64,000 nucleotides of DNA from Hydractinia symbiolongicarpus (lineage: Eukaryota; Cnidaria; Hydrozoa; Anthoathecata; Hydractiniidae), in contig NC_079882.1 in NCBI RefSeq assembly GCF_029227915.1, positions 29,130,001 to 29,194,000 of the forward strand, read 5' to 3'. Under the pieces are notes generated by a model that saw only the letters and a list, made by a program, of their open reading frames with translations, was not told where the DNA came from and did no database searches. A program made the position numbers and the translations under genes. This document shows positions 1 through 17,719 of this stretch, in pieces. Within the stretch, counting starts at the first letter, position 1. Each line of letters begins with the position of its first letter.

Positions 1-612
1 TCATATTTTATTTATAACAATTAAAATTTCATTGATTTATAGAGAAAAAAAAATTAACGTTTGCTGCGTGTAGACTTGGGTTTTAGAAAGAAGTTTGTTT
101 TTAAACAGATATTTTTGGTGTTCATTTTTTAGGCGCTATATATGACATAATATTTTGCGAATTGTACCTGCTTGTTTGCGTGTGTATGGATGAAAATGCG
201 TCAACATTTATATACTTTGCATAAGTTAAAAGACTTTGTCGGTTTTGTCTTTACTTGTATTAATGTTGTAATCCGTCGTCGTCTGTCGTCGTCGTCTGTC
301 GTCGTCGTCTCGTTTGTTGTCGTTTTTTGTTTTGTTTTTGCTCGTCGTCGTAGGTTTTATCGTTGTTGTTGTCGTCATTGCGTCCTTTTTGTCATATTGG
401 GTTTCGTTGTTGCTGTTGTTGTTGTTGTTTTGACGAAGAGTTTTAGCCAAGTAGATTTAGTTAACGTACTGTGATGAAAAATTTGTATTTATATTGCATC
501 TGATGTTGTTGCTACACCTAACGCCTTTAGCTGACTTAATTTTAGGGACTTGAAACAATAATAATAATAATAATAATAATACAAATAATAATAAAACAAA
601 TATATGTAAAGA
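1..612. other. Upstream non-coding region with (CGT)n/(GTT)n and (ATA)n simple repeats
   Basis: No convincing coding sequence is seen. A run of CGT and GTT triplets fills about 265-435 and keeps long frames open on both strands, and ATA/AAT triplets lie at about 558-595. A plausible splice acceptor (tttag) ends at about 545, so 545-612 may be 5' untranslated sequence of the phosphatase gene that follows. Confidence 0.5.
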
Positions 613-4676
<4,064 letters not shown>

Positions 4677-5491
4677 CATTTTACAAGCACGTGATTGGCT
4701 GAGCTACTCAGTAATCAAAATAGTATATGAGAATCATCCTTGTGACATTTTACAAGCACATGATTGGCTAAGTTACTCAGTAATCAAAATAGTATATGAC
4801 AAACATTCACGTGACATTTTATAAGCACATAATTGGCTGAGCTACTCAGTAATCAAAATAGTGTATGAGAAACATCCACGTGACATTTTACAAGCGCATG
4901 ATTGGCTGAGCTACTCAGTATTGCAAATAGTGTATGGGAAACATCCACGTGACATTTTACAAGCGCATGATTGGCTGAGCTACTCAGTATTGCAAATAGT
5001 GTATGGGAAACATCCACTCTTTGGAATACTGAGTATATTGACATGTTTTTTTGTTTTTAAAACGAACGGTGCACCGACAAGCACTCAATCAGCTTTAAAA
5101 AAAAATTTAAAACGTAAGTGCTGGTAGTTGAGATGACAGCGTTAGATATATTTGAATTTTTATTTTATTTATTTGTCAAACAAATTTTATACATATGTAC
5201 ATAGAAAAAATCTTTTATATTTTACCGAGATTTCGCCTGTTTTAGGTAGGATGCAGACACTATAAGCATTTTTATTACGCATGCGCAAAACATAGAGATC
5301 GCGTAAAAATTTTCCTTACGTACAAAAATGACCTATCACCTTTCTGAGGATTCAGTTGCGCTGCGAGAACTACTCATCTTTTTTCAAGAGCTGTATTGTA
5401 TATAATCTTTTACGAAGTAAGATAGTTGCAAGATTTATTTTGTCTCTTTTTTCTGCCTCCACGGGTTTTTTTCCAGTTTTTTGGGGTAATA

Positions 5492-6042
5492 CAGTAAACT
5501 CTCCAATTAGCGGATACCTTCGGTGCAAAACTATTAAAAAGGGTTTGAAGCACTAGCTAGGTGGCTTACAGACAAATGAAATGCATTTCATTCTTATACT
5601 TTAGTAGCTAAAGAAATCTGTAAGAATCTGAATCATCTTCGCTCATGCTATCCACGTAAAATAGCTTCTCCAGCAACTTTTAAGTTTCTAACGATTTTTT
5701 TTTTTACCCTGTCTGCTAATTAGAAATAAATTTTAGGGGGAAAGTTATTTTGTGCTAATAAAATTGTCCGCTAACTACAGTTTTCGCTAATTGACTGTCC
5801 GCTATTTAGAAAGTTTCGTGTGAAGTTTGGATCGTGGTTTTGCCGGTACAAAGGAATTTGTCCGTTGTTTGGAAGTGTCCTAATTGGAGTGTCCGTTAGT
5901 TGGAGTGTCCGTTAATTGGAGTGTCCGTTAATTGGAGTGTCCGTTAATTAGAGTGTCCGAAATTTGGGGTGTCCGCTAATTGGAGTATCTGTTAGTTGGA
6001 GTGTCCGTTAATTGGAGTGTTCGTTAATTGGAGAGTTGACTG
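5492..6042. mobile_element. Pogo/Tigger-like MITE with an internal 16-bp minisatellite
   Basis: Flanked by TA on both sides. It begins CAGTAAACTCTCCAATTAGC and ends with the near inverse, GCTAATTGGAGAGTTGACTG-like. CAGT ends with a TA duplication are typical of the pogo/Tigger branch of Tc1-mariner. The right third (about 5875-6035) is a tandem run of 16-bp units of the type GGAGTGTCCGTTAATT, which also form the right terminal repeat. No transposase is present. Confidence 0.7.
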
Positions 6043-6314
6043 TACACTAAAATACTGCGTCATTGTTTTTGTCTGATGGTCACTTATATTTAAAAAGTAA
6101 ATTTCAGGGGTAAAGTGGTTTGAAAAAAGGACTTCCTAAGAGAAAGTAATTTTTAGAGGTGAAGTGATTTACAAAAAGGAATTTTTATGAGAAAAACAGT
6201 AAACAACTTCCATAACTATAAAAACTTTCCAGGAGCATGCTTCAGTTTCAGAACTGCTGGACACCTCACGTAAACACGAGGTAGCATTTTAGTGCAGATC
6301 TTGTCCATGCAATG

Positions 6315-7240
6315 TTTCACTTTGTAATCACATCGCAATTTATAATCCTTTCATGTTGCACTTTAATCTCTCAACCTGTCGCATTTTGTAATCCCACCCT
6401 GTCAGACTTTGTAATCCCTTATATTTCTGAGATAGATAGAAATAATTCGTGTATTGAATAAGAGAAAACAGGCAACAGCTGCCTACGTGTAAAAATAACT
6501 TCTAACCAGCGTTATGTTTATTCCTTATTTGAAGGGGCTACGGAACGGCTGTTGATTTTCGACTTTAGTGACTTACACGAAAGTCGAGCTGATGACGGCG
6601 AAAAACAAACTAGCTATTTTTCCGGCATGTACGTAATTTACATACTCGAACATTAGATATATCTAGAATTTTTATCTTCTCCAGCCTTCGTCATCTTTTC
6701 ATCTAGAATGAGTCTCGCTGAAATATTTCTTCGTAATATACTTTTCGAAAAAAAAATATTGAACCAGCGAGGAAAGTGCGTTGGTCTCTTCATTGCGCAC
6801 GCGTTTGCCGGATTTTTAATATGTGCGCGGGATATACGGAATGTGAGCATTTTAACCGGTTCGTAGCCCCTTTAACTATCACTCATTGTTGCATACTTGA
6901 TTGTGTGACAATCGAAATCAAACTTCTATTTAATCACCTGACTCGCAGTATATAGTATTTTGAAAATTTCTTCTATGTGTGCACGAATATATCCAGTATT
7001 TGTACGTTTCAACAGGTTAAAATTAAACTGGTGTGAAAGAAGCTAAAAGTGTATCTTGCGATAAAAAATGTAAAAGCTTACAAAGTGTGACAAGGTAGGA
7101 TTATTGTGCGACGACATGAAGGGAATGTTAATTGCAATAGGTTTGGCATTACATAATGCGATAAAATGGGTTACAAATTACGATTAGATTTTAAAGTGTA
7201 AAAAAATCGGATTACAAAGTGCGACGGGATTACAAACTGA
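6315..7240. mobile_element. Inverted-repeat element with repeated GCACTTTGTAATCC motifs
   Basis: Left-side copies of CACTTTGTAATC/GCATTTTGTAATCC (about 6315-6420) are matched by inverted GGATTACAAAGTGCG copies on the right (about 7080-7240). The arms are built of several short degenerate repeats rather than one long one. A second element (6532-6873) is nested inside. No coding capacity. Confidence 0.5.
6532..6873. mobile_element. MITE nested in the 6315-7240 element
   Basis: Begins AAGGGGCTACGGAACGG and ends CCGGTTCGTAGCCCCTTT, near-perfect inverted termini of about 17 bp. No transposase. Confidence 0.55.
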
Positions 7241-7945
7241 TACACCATTGTCTATACACGCCCAATATTGTAAATATCATCCGCTTATGTGAAAGAAAGA
7301 GAACCGAATTTTGAATTCTACCTGGTCAAACTTTCTATATTTATAATTAAAAATTGCATAATAATCATTTTCAGATCCGTTTCCATCAAATGTAGAAATG
7401 AATGCAGTGCAAAATTTTTATATTTTGTGGGATCATGATATGTAGAGTTTTATTTTAAACTTTGTCCAAAAAATTGCATTTAAAATATATAACGATTCAT
7501 AAAAATTGTAAAAAAGGCTGAAATTGAATGTGGAAACATTGGAACGAGTTGGATAGCAAAAAAAAAGAGACAAAAAAATCGATTGAAAAATGATGTGCAC
7601 TTGAATTTTAAATGGAAATTATTAAATATAAAATTTAACTGGTTAGTTCGGTAAACATTTGAAACAAAAATAGATGAAGAAAGAACGAGAAACCAAACTA
7701 AAACTATTTATCATGTAACTACCCACTAGACCAAACAAGGCTGCAAATTGTGGTGAGAAAATGAAATGCATTCATGCGATTAATGAATTGATAACAAATA
7801 TACTTCAACATGATTTCAACTTCTTCATGCTGAGAAAAGCAGAGGTATAAAAAATGTTTGTAGGAACACCTTGACGCAATTAAAGATGAGGAGAGAACAC
7901 AAGATTTACAAATTGTCTTTACTTTAAATGCAATACAAAACAAAA

Positions 7946-10900
7946 ATGAAGATTTTGTGTATATACCTTCTTTTGCAAACAATTTGTTGGTCAACAGACA
8001 GCAAACCGGTGCAAATTTATGTTGAACCCTGTAACCATCCTGGTTTAAAAAGACATTTCAACACTCTTAAAGGGGTATCTTCTGACGATGAAAGCCCTGA
8101 TGGCTGTGGTAAGGGAACCGTTATCAAAAACAATGTGCCACAAGTAGATCCCACAGTAGGGTATTCGCAAAACGAAAATTTAAATAGAATTGGTATCGAT
8201 AATCCTTCAGAAGCTGTCCATGTAAATCCCTTTGCTCCTTCTCTTGGGAACGTTGAGAACACTAAGGAAATTTTTAGTGAGAAAAAAGAATCGCAAAAAA
8301 GTCACCCTAATGACATGATGGTGCATCATGGGAAAGGCTTAAACTTTCATGGAGGTATGATCAACATGGATGAGGAAGGCCATTTGTCACGTAGTAGCCA
8401 CAACGGGGAGGAGGCAGTAAATGATGCAAGATTTGGAGTGGCTGGAGGTATACTTTTGTGTAGATTCCTCGACCACGCCTCTGGAAACTACCAACCTCGC
8501 TTTCAGGACACCTCGCTTTTTTATTTATTTGGTACTTTATAAGGATATATTAGGATATGGACGGCAATATGTGACAGAATACAGATTTTACCCAGAATGA
8601 AATATTAATGATGAAGTTATACCTACGATATTTTGTCGCCAAGCTCAATTTTAAAGCCATGAAATAAAAGAAATCTTTCCTAACTAACTGAATATAAAAT
8701 TATTGCTTTGTTCAGTTTTATTATTTTTGGTAGGAATGTAAGTTAAATGGGAAATTAGTTTAATACTTAAATTGTTTTTTTACTGATTCAAATATTTTTT
8801 TAATCTTTACAAGCAGACGAACATCCTCAATACGAACCTGTACCCGTTGTTCCTATGGCAACTCAATACCATGGTAACAATCAACTTGATGAACACGATC
8901 ATGGTGGAGAACATGAGAACGAGCACCACGATGAAGAGCACACACAAAAAATACATGAGGACGACAAAGGAAATGAAGAACGAGAAGAGGACCGCCATAT
9001 GCATGATACTGGTAAGGCTAAGACAGTTGCAAGAGCTTCATTGGGGAGAAGTGGGAACTAGGTTAGGTTAGAAACAACACATTTAGTTTATAAGAACCTA
9101 CTACGTATAAGTGCTTAAACATTTTTTATTTATTTTTGGCTACTAATATACATAATGTTCTACAATAAGACAAATTCTTAATCATTAGTCAGAAACATGA
9201 GAAGGATATCGTAAAGAACCGATTACGCACCTAGTGCCCAGTCTGAATAAGTGTCCATCCTTAAGCAAAATATTTGAAACGAGCCCCCAGTGCTGTGTGG
9301 CGTTCTCGTGCATACATACTCGCGTTTTCTGTGTCATGTAGATCGATGACAGTGATAACGATGATGAGTTTGACGCGATGACTTAGTTATAATATAAAAT
9401 ATTATAATTAGAAAATAATAAAACAAACAAACTTGTTTTAAAATTCCATTTCAATAAGGGCATTCTTCTCGTTTAACCTCCCAGTCCGATAAAAGCTTAC
9501 CTCCCACTTAAAGACAAGTTGATTTCATGTAAAATGTTGTCTATGAATCTTTTTTATTTTATTAAAAAATCTTTATTTGGTTTTCGAAACATAGGGCTTT
9601 AAAGTTTCGCTAATTATGAAAGTTATGACATCATTAAGTAGCTCCAAAAAAAAGAACTGTAGCTATTAATCATAATTCTAATTACTTATTATAAAAATTC
9701 AAGCCAAATGTTTAAAGTGCCAAAACTGAAAGGCTAAAAACTTATGAGCCATATGTGTCTTACTAAAACTGTGAAATACAACAACGTACTCATAGCTAAT
9801 TGATGATGTCATGCATAATTAGTGGGACTTTGAAGTCCAAAATCTTAAGAACCAATCATGATTTTTGAAATAGATACGCAAATTCCTAGATAACTTTTCT
9901 TAATTAATCAGTCATTTACGGTAAACTGTTCTGCCCCTACGAACAAGATCTATACTAACACTTTTATATTTTATATGTGTACAAATGTAATCTTATACAT
10001 GTTGCCAAGGTGACAACTACAAGCAGCATGGTGTAATTGAAGGACGTGAACATCACGAAGATGATTACCATCATGAAGACGACAGACACCGTCATGACGA
10101 TCATCACGAGGAGGAAAAACACCGACATGACCATCATCACGAGGAAAAACACCGACATGGCGATCATCATGAAGAAGACCGTCACGAACACGACCATCAT
10201 GACCGACATCGTCATGAAGATGACGATGAAAGAGAAGATGACCACCATAAAAGTCATCACGAGCAAGATGACGACGAATCTCACCATGGTTATTCCGACG
10301 GTCATTCCGTTGAGTATAGCAACGCAGAGGAGAATCCTTATCATCAACACGCTGAAGATGACGCTTCAGGTATTTTACTGAGTTGAGATCAAATTTAATC
10401 ACTTCGTAACAAATTTAAATTCGAATTTCGTATTGTATTAGTGAAACATACGCTGAAAAAATCTACGGCTAGTTTTTAATGATCAAATGTATAAAAAATG
10501 CGAAAATTGGCTTACTAAAGAAAGGATTTGTTCATTATATAGCGCAAACAAACTGCAAGTGAACATGGACCTAAGTTTATTTTTTTTCTTTAGGCGATCA
10601 TGATACTGATTCCAAAGAAAAGGAACTTCAGTGGGATGAAGACTCCCATGGCAAACATAAAAAAGAAAGATACAGCGACGATAAAAAAAAAGAAAACAAA
10701 CATGGTAGCAACAATGAAAACAAACATGGTGGAGACGCAGAAAGTCAGTCTGGGAAAGGTGGAAATAATTTTGTTTTTCTCATCAATGGTAACGATGGTA
10801 TGAGAGGAGTGAGTCATATAACTGGTAAACTGGACAATGCTGCAACTTTTAAAATTGTTAAGGAAAATAAACCGAGTGACGAATTCTCAACAACAGACGT

Positions 10901-13631
10901 CGTACATAGTAAGTTTAACACAAGACAAAATAGTGATAATTCGTTGGAAGCCATGCAAACGTCACCAAAACAAGACGACCAAACAAACGCTGATTACAAT
11001 AACGTCGGAAATCAACATCCTCTACCAAAATATGACGAAAAACATGCAGAAAGTGACGTCCAATCAACGGCTGGAAAAACTGATGACAAAAACAAGTTGT
11101 TAGATAAAAAACCCGACCATGACGAAAGGACTCCCTTAAAAAATAGTAAACCAACAACGAACGCACAATCACCTGATCAAACGGATTCTTTAACCAAAAA
11201 TCCAGATGTAAGTCAACTAACAAAACCAGTTAAAGAGCCTCCAGGTAATCCCAGACCTTCTGCAACACAAATTGAAGAAAATAACCCGCCTTTTAGCGAA
11301 AAAGTTAAAGAACAACATGGCAGCGCAGTCACGGACAAGAAGAAGAACCCCTTACTGTTGGGTATTAATCATCCTTTAAAGGGTTCAAAAATAAAAGACG
11401 ATTCACCTACAGCACCTCTTTCAAAAATGCAAGATGCTTTAACAGATAAACAAAAACAAAACCATGATGAGAGCGATAAATCAAAAGAAAATAAAGACTC
11501 GAAACTTAATGACAACAAGAATGCAGATAACTCGGAATCCGAGAAAGCGACGTGGTCAGTGGAAGTGAAAGAAGATAGTAATGATACGAATAGTGAATCA
11601 GAAAATAAGGAAGAAGCAAAGTTGGAAGCGGAAACAAACTCTGAAAGAGAAGATAAAAAGAAAAAAGAAAAAGAAAAAGTCAATTCTACAGAAATGAAAG
11701 CAGATAAAGGTGATGAATCCCAGCAAAAACTTCAAAATAAAAATCCTTTGACGCAAGAAAAAGAAGGAGAGATCTCGAATGCTACAAATGCAGATGAAAA
11801 GGAGAAAAATAAACAAAAATTTGAAACTGAAAATTCTTCGACGCAAGAAAAGGAAAAGGATAGCTCGAATGCTAAAAATGCAGATGAAAACGAGAAAAAT
11901 AAACAAAAATTTGAAACTGATAATTCTTCCACACAAGAAAAAGAAAAGGATAGCTCGAATGTTAACAATGCAGATGAAAACGAGAAAAATAAACAAAAAT
12001 TTGAAACTGAAGATTCTTCGACACAAGAAAAAGAAAAGGATAGCTCGAATGCTAAAAATGCAGATGAAAACGAGAAAAATAAACAAAAATTTAAAACTGA
12101 AAATTCTTCGACACAAGAAAAAGAAAAAGATAGCTCGAATGCTAACAATGCAGATAAAAACGAGAAAAATAAACAAAAATTTAAAACTGATAATTCTTCC
12201 ACACAAGAAAAAGAAAAGGATAGCTCGAATGCTAACAATGCAGATGAAAACGAGAAAAATAAACAAAAATTTGAAACTGAAAATTCTTCGACACAAGAAA
12301 AAGAAAAGGATAGCTCGAATGCTAACAATGCAGATGAAAACGAGAAAAATAAACAAAAATTTGAAACTGATAATTCTTCCACACAAGAAAAAGAAAAGGA
12401 TAGCTCGAATGCTAACAATGCAGATGAAAACGAGAAAAATAAACAAAAATTTGAAACTGATAATTCTTTCACACAAGAAAAAGAAAAGGATAGCTCGAAT
12501 GCTAACAATGCAGATGAAAACGAGAAAAATAAACAAAAATTTGAAACTGATAATTCTTCCACGCAAGAAAAAGAAAAGGATAGCTCGAATGCTAACAATG
12601 CAGATAAAAACGAGAAAAATAAACAAAAATTTGAAACTGATAATTCTTCCACACAAGAAAAAGAAAAGGAAAGATCTGCAGAAAAAATGTCAGAAAAAAC
12701 AAATGAACAAAATAAAATTGAAAAAACAAATGAAAACAATAATTCTTACCAAAACAAGGAAGAACAAGCAAAAACGAACAACGATAAAGAAGAATTTAAT
12801 GCCTCCATGAACGATGAGAAAAATAAAGATGCAAAGACAGGAAATAATAAGCAAAAAGAAAAGAGTGAAAGAGAAGATGAAGAGAAAACGAAGCTTCTAG
12901 ACGATACAAAGAAGAACGAAAATGATACAATGACTGATGAAGAAAAAATGAAAAACTCTCTTACTCTCTCTTCAGATAAAACAGTGAAAGAAGAAAACTT
13001 TCAAGATCAAGATTCAGTGAAAGAAAATCAAAGCAAACAGGACGTTCTTCAAAAAGTACTGGACCATTATTACCAAGAAGGTGCAAAACTACTAGCATCA
13101 AAGGGAGGCCAAGAAGAAGAGACTCCAAATAAACCACCGGTAGTTGTAATGTACCCTAAAGTGCCTGAAAACGAGGCTGACAACACAAATAGTAAGACAG
13201 ACGAAACAAGCGAACCGAGTACAACATTTTTTCAAAGTAAACAGAAAAACGAACCAAATACAGCAATCAATCCCAATAAAGGACAGCCTCTAATTAATGA
13301 ACGGCAAAGTGCGACCATAAAACTAAATAATCAAAGACATACAGAAAACACGATAAACGAGCTTGAAATGCTTAGTAAGTTTTCTGAAAGAAATAAAGGA
13401 GAGCGAGCTTTGTGTAAGGATTGCAAGGTACAAAATCCTAGCACTCGTACAAAATTCAACACTGATAATGGCGGTAATCAATTTGTAAATAAACTCGATA
13501 AGTCACACAATTTAGTGGAAGCTCCTCTGCAGTACTTAAAAAATTCCAAAGTAGATCGAGACAATGACTTTGATTTGGTATTTGTAAAAATGAAACATCA
13601 TCGACGAAATCATATTCAAACGACAATGTAA
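7946..13631 (+). CDS. Large secreted His/Asp/Glu-rich protein with 30-residue Lys/Glu/Asn repeats, 4 exons
   Basis: Family not recognised. Exons 7946-8447, 8817-9011, 10010-10369 and 10594-13631, all joined in phase 1, give 1,364 aa. A signal peptide (MKILCIYLLLQTICW) opens the protein; an in-frame ATG at 7928 would add six residues. Exons 2-3 (residues about 168-352) are dense in His, Asp, Glu and Arg, such as HHEEEKHRHDHHHEE, and could bind divalent metals. Exon 4 begins with a Lys/His/Gly-rich stretch and has about ten near-identical 30-aa units at residues about 752-1041. Near the C-terminus is a CKDCK motif. Very few cysteines and strong charge point to a disordered extracellular or matrix protein; that role is inference. 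The acceptor of exon 3 (gccaag) is weak. Confidence 0.75.
11791..12670 (+). repeat. 90-bp coding tandem repeat, about 10 copies
   Basis: Units start near 11791, 11881, 11971 and then every 90 bp to 12601; a more diverged unit precedes at about 11701. Each encodes ADENEKNKQKFET-type plus DNSSTQEKEKDSSN-type sequence. Copies differ by few bases, so the array has expanded or been homogenised recently. Because 90 is divisible by three, other frames and the minus strand also stay open. Confidence 0.95.
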
Positions 13632-14620
13632 CTGTGCATTTCTGTACAAAGTTTTCTTATAACAAAAGCATCAGAAAATATAACAGTCCATTACGCGTAT
13701 ATATAGATCACTCTTTGTGTGACGAAGTGTTTTGATTTTGCGTTGAAAACAATGGACATGCACGCACGTTTCTGTAGGTAAAAGTTTAAAGAACAGAAGT
13801 CAATTAAATCAAGGTTTTTAAGCCTTCTTGATTAAATCTATTTAAAAATTGAAATTTTAGCTTAGAATTAAGGAAACAATTTTAAAAAGAAGGGAATACA
13901 AATTAATTTAGTTTTGAATCCTGCTTTTCGACCTACCAAAATGCGCGCGCATGTACAAAAATCCGTAAACTTTCGCATGTTTTTTTGTGCATTACACTTT
14001 TTCAATGCGTAAAGCGTTGCTGTTTGCTGATAAAATATGAAAAATTTAAATCCAGGTGTACACTGAAGTTATCGCGACAACTAATCAACCAATTGAAAAT
14101 AATCGTAAGAATTTCAATATTCGGCATGATGACAAAAAAATTGAGTATTTACCTCATCGGTCATTTGATTTGTTGTAATTCAGTTTTCCTCTCATCCCCA
14201 TGCCTCGGGGTTTATTTCCAGCTTTCCAAAACGCTTTTTTCACGGGACGAAGTGGTCTTTCGTCTACATTCTATATATAAATTTTGTCATTACGCAGATG
14301 AACCTTATCATGTGAAACTTTATCATGTGAAACTTAGTTTGGCACGACCAAGCCAGAATACCTGATCCGCCCAAAGAATTTTTCGGCCTTTAGTGACGTA
14401 ACAAAAGGTAAGGTTGATGAAAATTAGGGCCGATAAAATTTGGGCCAATAAGGTACTTTCCAGTTTCTTGAATGACTTTTAATTTGTTGTCAATGAGTTA
14501 GGACATTTGGAGTGTAGCATCAGAAGAAACAAAAAAGAGTAATTCGAAAGAATAAGAACTTCATGCGCTAAACATCCCAAGTCTAAGGATTATTTCAAAA
14601 TATACATATAAACAAATTAT

Positions 14621-14743
14621 AGTCAACACACAAAAAAAGCTTTCACGTGTCTGACAATTACTTTTCCGATAAAATGATAACATCATTTTATCGGAGATGT
14701 AATTGTCAGTCAAATGTGGTGACGGATTCTTTTTGTGTTCACC
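14621..14743. mobile_element. Short hairpin MITE
   Basis: The centre CTGACAATTAC...GTAATTGTCAG encloses TCCGATAAAATGA-TAACA-TCATTTTATCGGA, almost perfectly self-complementary. Outer arms AACACACAAAAAAAGC and a diverged GCTTTTTTTGTGTT-like counterpart (ATTCTTTTTGTGTTC) extend it. Probably a foldback element; a structured RNA is the alternative. Confidence 0.5.
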
Positions 14744-17719
14744 TTATTATCTTTTAAGATTAAGATACTGTCAGTATGTGATGGGAGCGAGAGATGATGC
14801 CTGTAAATTTGCTTAGAGTAAGACTCATTAAAATCATTTACAAAAACAAAAAACAAACAAGCCACAATTTAATTCCTTAATTTAGTAGGTAAGAGAACCG
14901 CTTAGACTCCTGGTAACTTGCATATCAAAATACAGTGAATGAATCTGATAGTGATTTCTTTTTAAGACCAAACATAAATGATCGCTGTTAACTGGTGGTT
15001 AAAGGTTAAATATAAACGGACATTGATTGGCGGTCAACGTTTTATGCAGGTTTTTTGTGATCGAGTAAGCGCCATGGAGATACATTTGATTCAAAAATAC
15101 TTTAAGGGCAAAGTTTTTTCGTCTTTCTGTCTTTTTTACAAATTTCGCGTTTCAGCTTTTAGAAATTATAAACGCAAATGTTTTTTCACGCGAAGACATG
15201 GATATTTTTTAAGAGGCAATATTTTTTTTTACAACAAAAAAATCAAAAAAAAGTATCAAATTAGTAATTTATTTCTTCTTTAATCATCAACAACAATATC
15301 GTCTGGTCTTTTCAGCCTTCTTTGGTGCTACGAACATTTCTCGGATATCCTGATTCCTTAAAACAGTAATGGATGCAGACTTTTGATTACTAATAACACG
15401 AAAAAAGATGAAAACAAAAGAGAATAGATAGATTTTCTTTTCAAATGAAGTGATTTTGCGAAAGTTTTTTTACGCGAAATTTGTGTCAAAATTACAATTC
15501 GCGAAGATTTGTCCCATAATTTCGCGAAACTTTATAACCGCGAAAAATTCCCTAAAGAGCTATCTTAAGAGAAGACATTTTGGCGTCGAGAAAATTTGGC
15601 GAGTTTGGCAATTTTTATCAAAATTAAACAAAAAAAAACTAATTTTAATTTTTTTCTACAAAAAATAAAAATGGCATTTTAGGTCCCCGCTACGCCAAAA
15701 CCCCTGTTATCAACAAGGTAGTTGCATATTGCGCTTAGGGACATGGTATAACAGTGACATAAAAATTCTTAGGTTGATCTACCACAGAATAGATATCAGA
15801 CAGCCTGTCCTTCTAAGGTTAAAAAAATAAAACAAGAAGAAATGTATTTAAATTTATTATATGTTTCTATGGTTGTAATTTTTTTGTTGATAGGAGACAC
15901 TCATTGTATAAAGGTTAGCTTTAATAAAGCATTAAAAAGAAAAAAGAAGCGTCTTATTTTGACAAATATGATCTTGATTAAAAACACTTTATCTTGATCA
16001 TATCTTTGTGTTTACTAGCAAGCTTCTAACAAACAAACAAACAAACACAAGTGTTCGGATGTTTCATCAACTGAGTTTTTATGCTTTTTGGATTTTAATG
16101 ATATTTACACACAAAATACGAAGGAAATCCATATGAATGATATTAATCAGATTAGAACTTCTTAAAAAATAATTGTTTAACTGAGCACGAATCTTAAATA
16201 TAGGTCAGTTTTTTTTGTTTGTGGGGAATGAGTGTAGCTTCAAATCAGCCTGAACATGTTGCACGGATCGCAGGAAAAATTTATAATTAAAAGTAAAATT
16301 TAAAAGTTGTCGAGATGGGTCGTGTTCTCCCTGCTATGCATGTTCAAAATTTCAGCATAGAGTCCAGTGAAAATAACACGCGAAGTCTTTTTTTACACTA
16401 AGGGGAGGACTTCACAGGAATCTCAAAAGAACTTCTTTAAAAGAATTTTTAACAACAACAAAAAATGAAAGAAATCGACAAATGCAGCAGTCGTTCATAA
16501 TTAATTAAATTTAAAAGAGTGTCACGTGCTGTGTCATGCGCCATCTTGGATTTAAACCATAAAGTCACCTTGGCATACTACCTTGACGTCAATCACGCCA
16601 GTTTCGTTCTATATCGGTTGAACGTTTTAATTTGCCGTTCCTCTGCAGCTAGCCAAATATATTTTAATACAAAAAATAAACAAAAAAAGAGATAGGATTT
16701 ATTACCAGCTTATGATCAACTTAAGGCTGTTTCAAAGCGGATACAAACAAACGAGGTATGAGATAAAAAATTATCGATATATTTCGCATGACAAGGAAAA
16801 AAATAGAAAAGAAAAGAAAAAGATAAAAGGATGAATATGGCATGTTATCTGTTCTGAGAGATTAGTGACTTTTAAAAAAAGTTGATCCGATTTAAGGAGA
16901 ACTAATTTCCAGTTGGAATCAGGAAAAACAAATAAACAATCAACATGATTTATCTCTTCAACTTCCACCTAGTTACCAGTTGTTTTAACAACTTAGTGCA
17001 CAAAAATAGATAGCCTTAGCACCTTAGTGCTCAGACTTTTCACTTTCGGTATTGCTGGTTATTTTTTTTCTTTATTATAATTTTCGACAAATGAACGATT
17101 GTCTGCATTCCTTAATGACGGTATCTTTGAAGTTTGTGCGTCATGATAAGGTATGGTAACTCACAAAAATGAAATATATCCGTGTGTTGTTAAGTTCATG
17201 GAATAAGAGATGAAGGTAGGCTTGCACTGATCATGACCTTGTTTTTTTATTTAATCTCTGTCTAGGTTTAGTTTTTATTTTAATTTTTATTACAGAATAG
17301 TTCATGGGCTGGTGGTAAAACGAATATAGGACTAGCTGATAAAGATATATCTCTTGATAAAACATAAATGCTTGGCCGGAACTAAGTCGTTAAACAGTTG
17401 GCCGGTATTAAGTCGGTAAAAATGTAGCACCCGGTACAAAATATCAGTCACTGAGGCAAGGTACAGACTAAAAGTGCTGACGCAGCATAAAACCGCGCCC
17501 TCTTGTGTTGGGAAATTTCCAGTAAAGGGGGGAGGGGGAGCTCTTTTTTGCTGTAAATGAAGAAAATAAAAGTAGCACCGGGCACAAACTTGTTCACTCA
17601 AAAAGAAATGTTTGCATACTAGTCAGTGGCAGACAGAATACGGCTAAAATAGATAGACTTCGCTATTTTTTTAAACCGATTCGCATGAAAGTTCTTTTGG
17701 CAAAAGTTCTTCTTGTTAA

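Noticed and set aside
172-474. 100-codon frame rich in Val/Arg/Cys and its Asn/Asp-rich opposite-strand partner
   Set aside because: Produced by CGT/GTT triplet repeats; low complexity, with no splice or family support.
4853-5127. Open frames across the 69-bp array
   Set aside because: Periodic shadow of the tandem repeat with no start context or conserved motif.
11598-12810. Long open frames on both strands over the 90-bp repeats (about 335-352 codons on minus, 343 on plus in another frame)
   Set aside because: They are by-products of a repeat unit divisible by three; the real frame continues through exon 4 and matches the flanking coding sequence.
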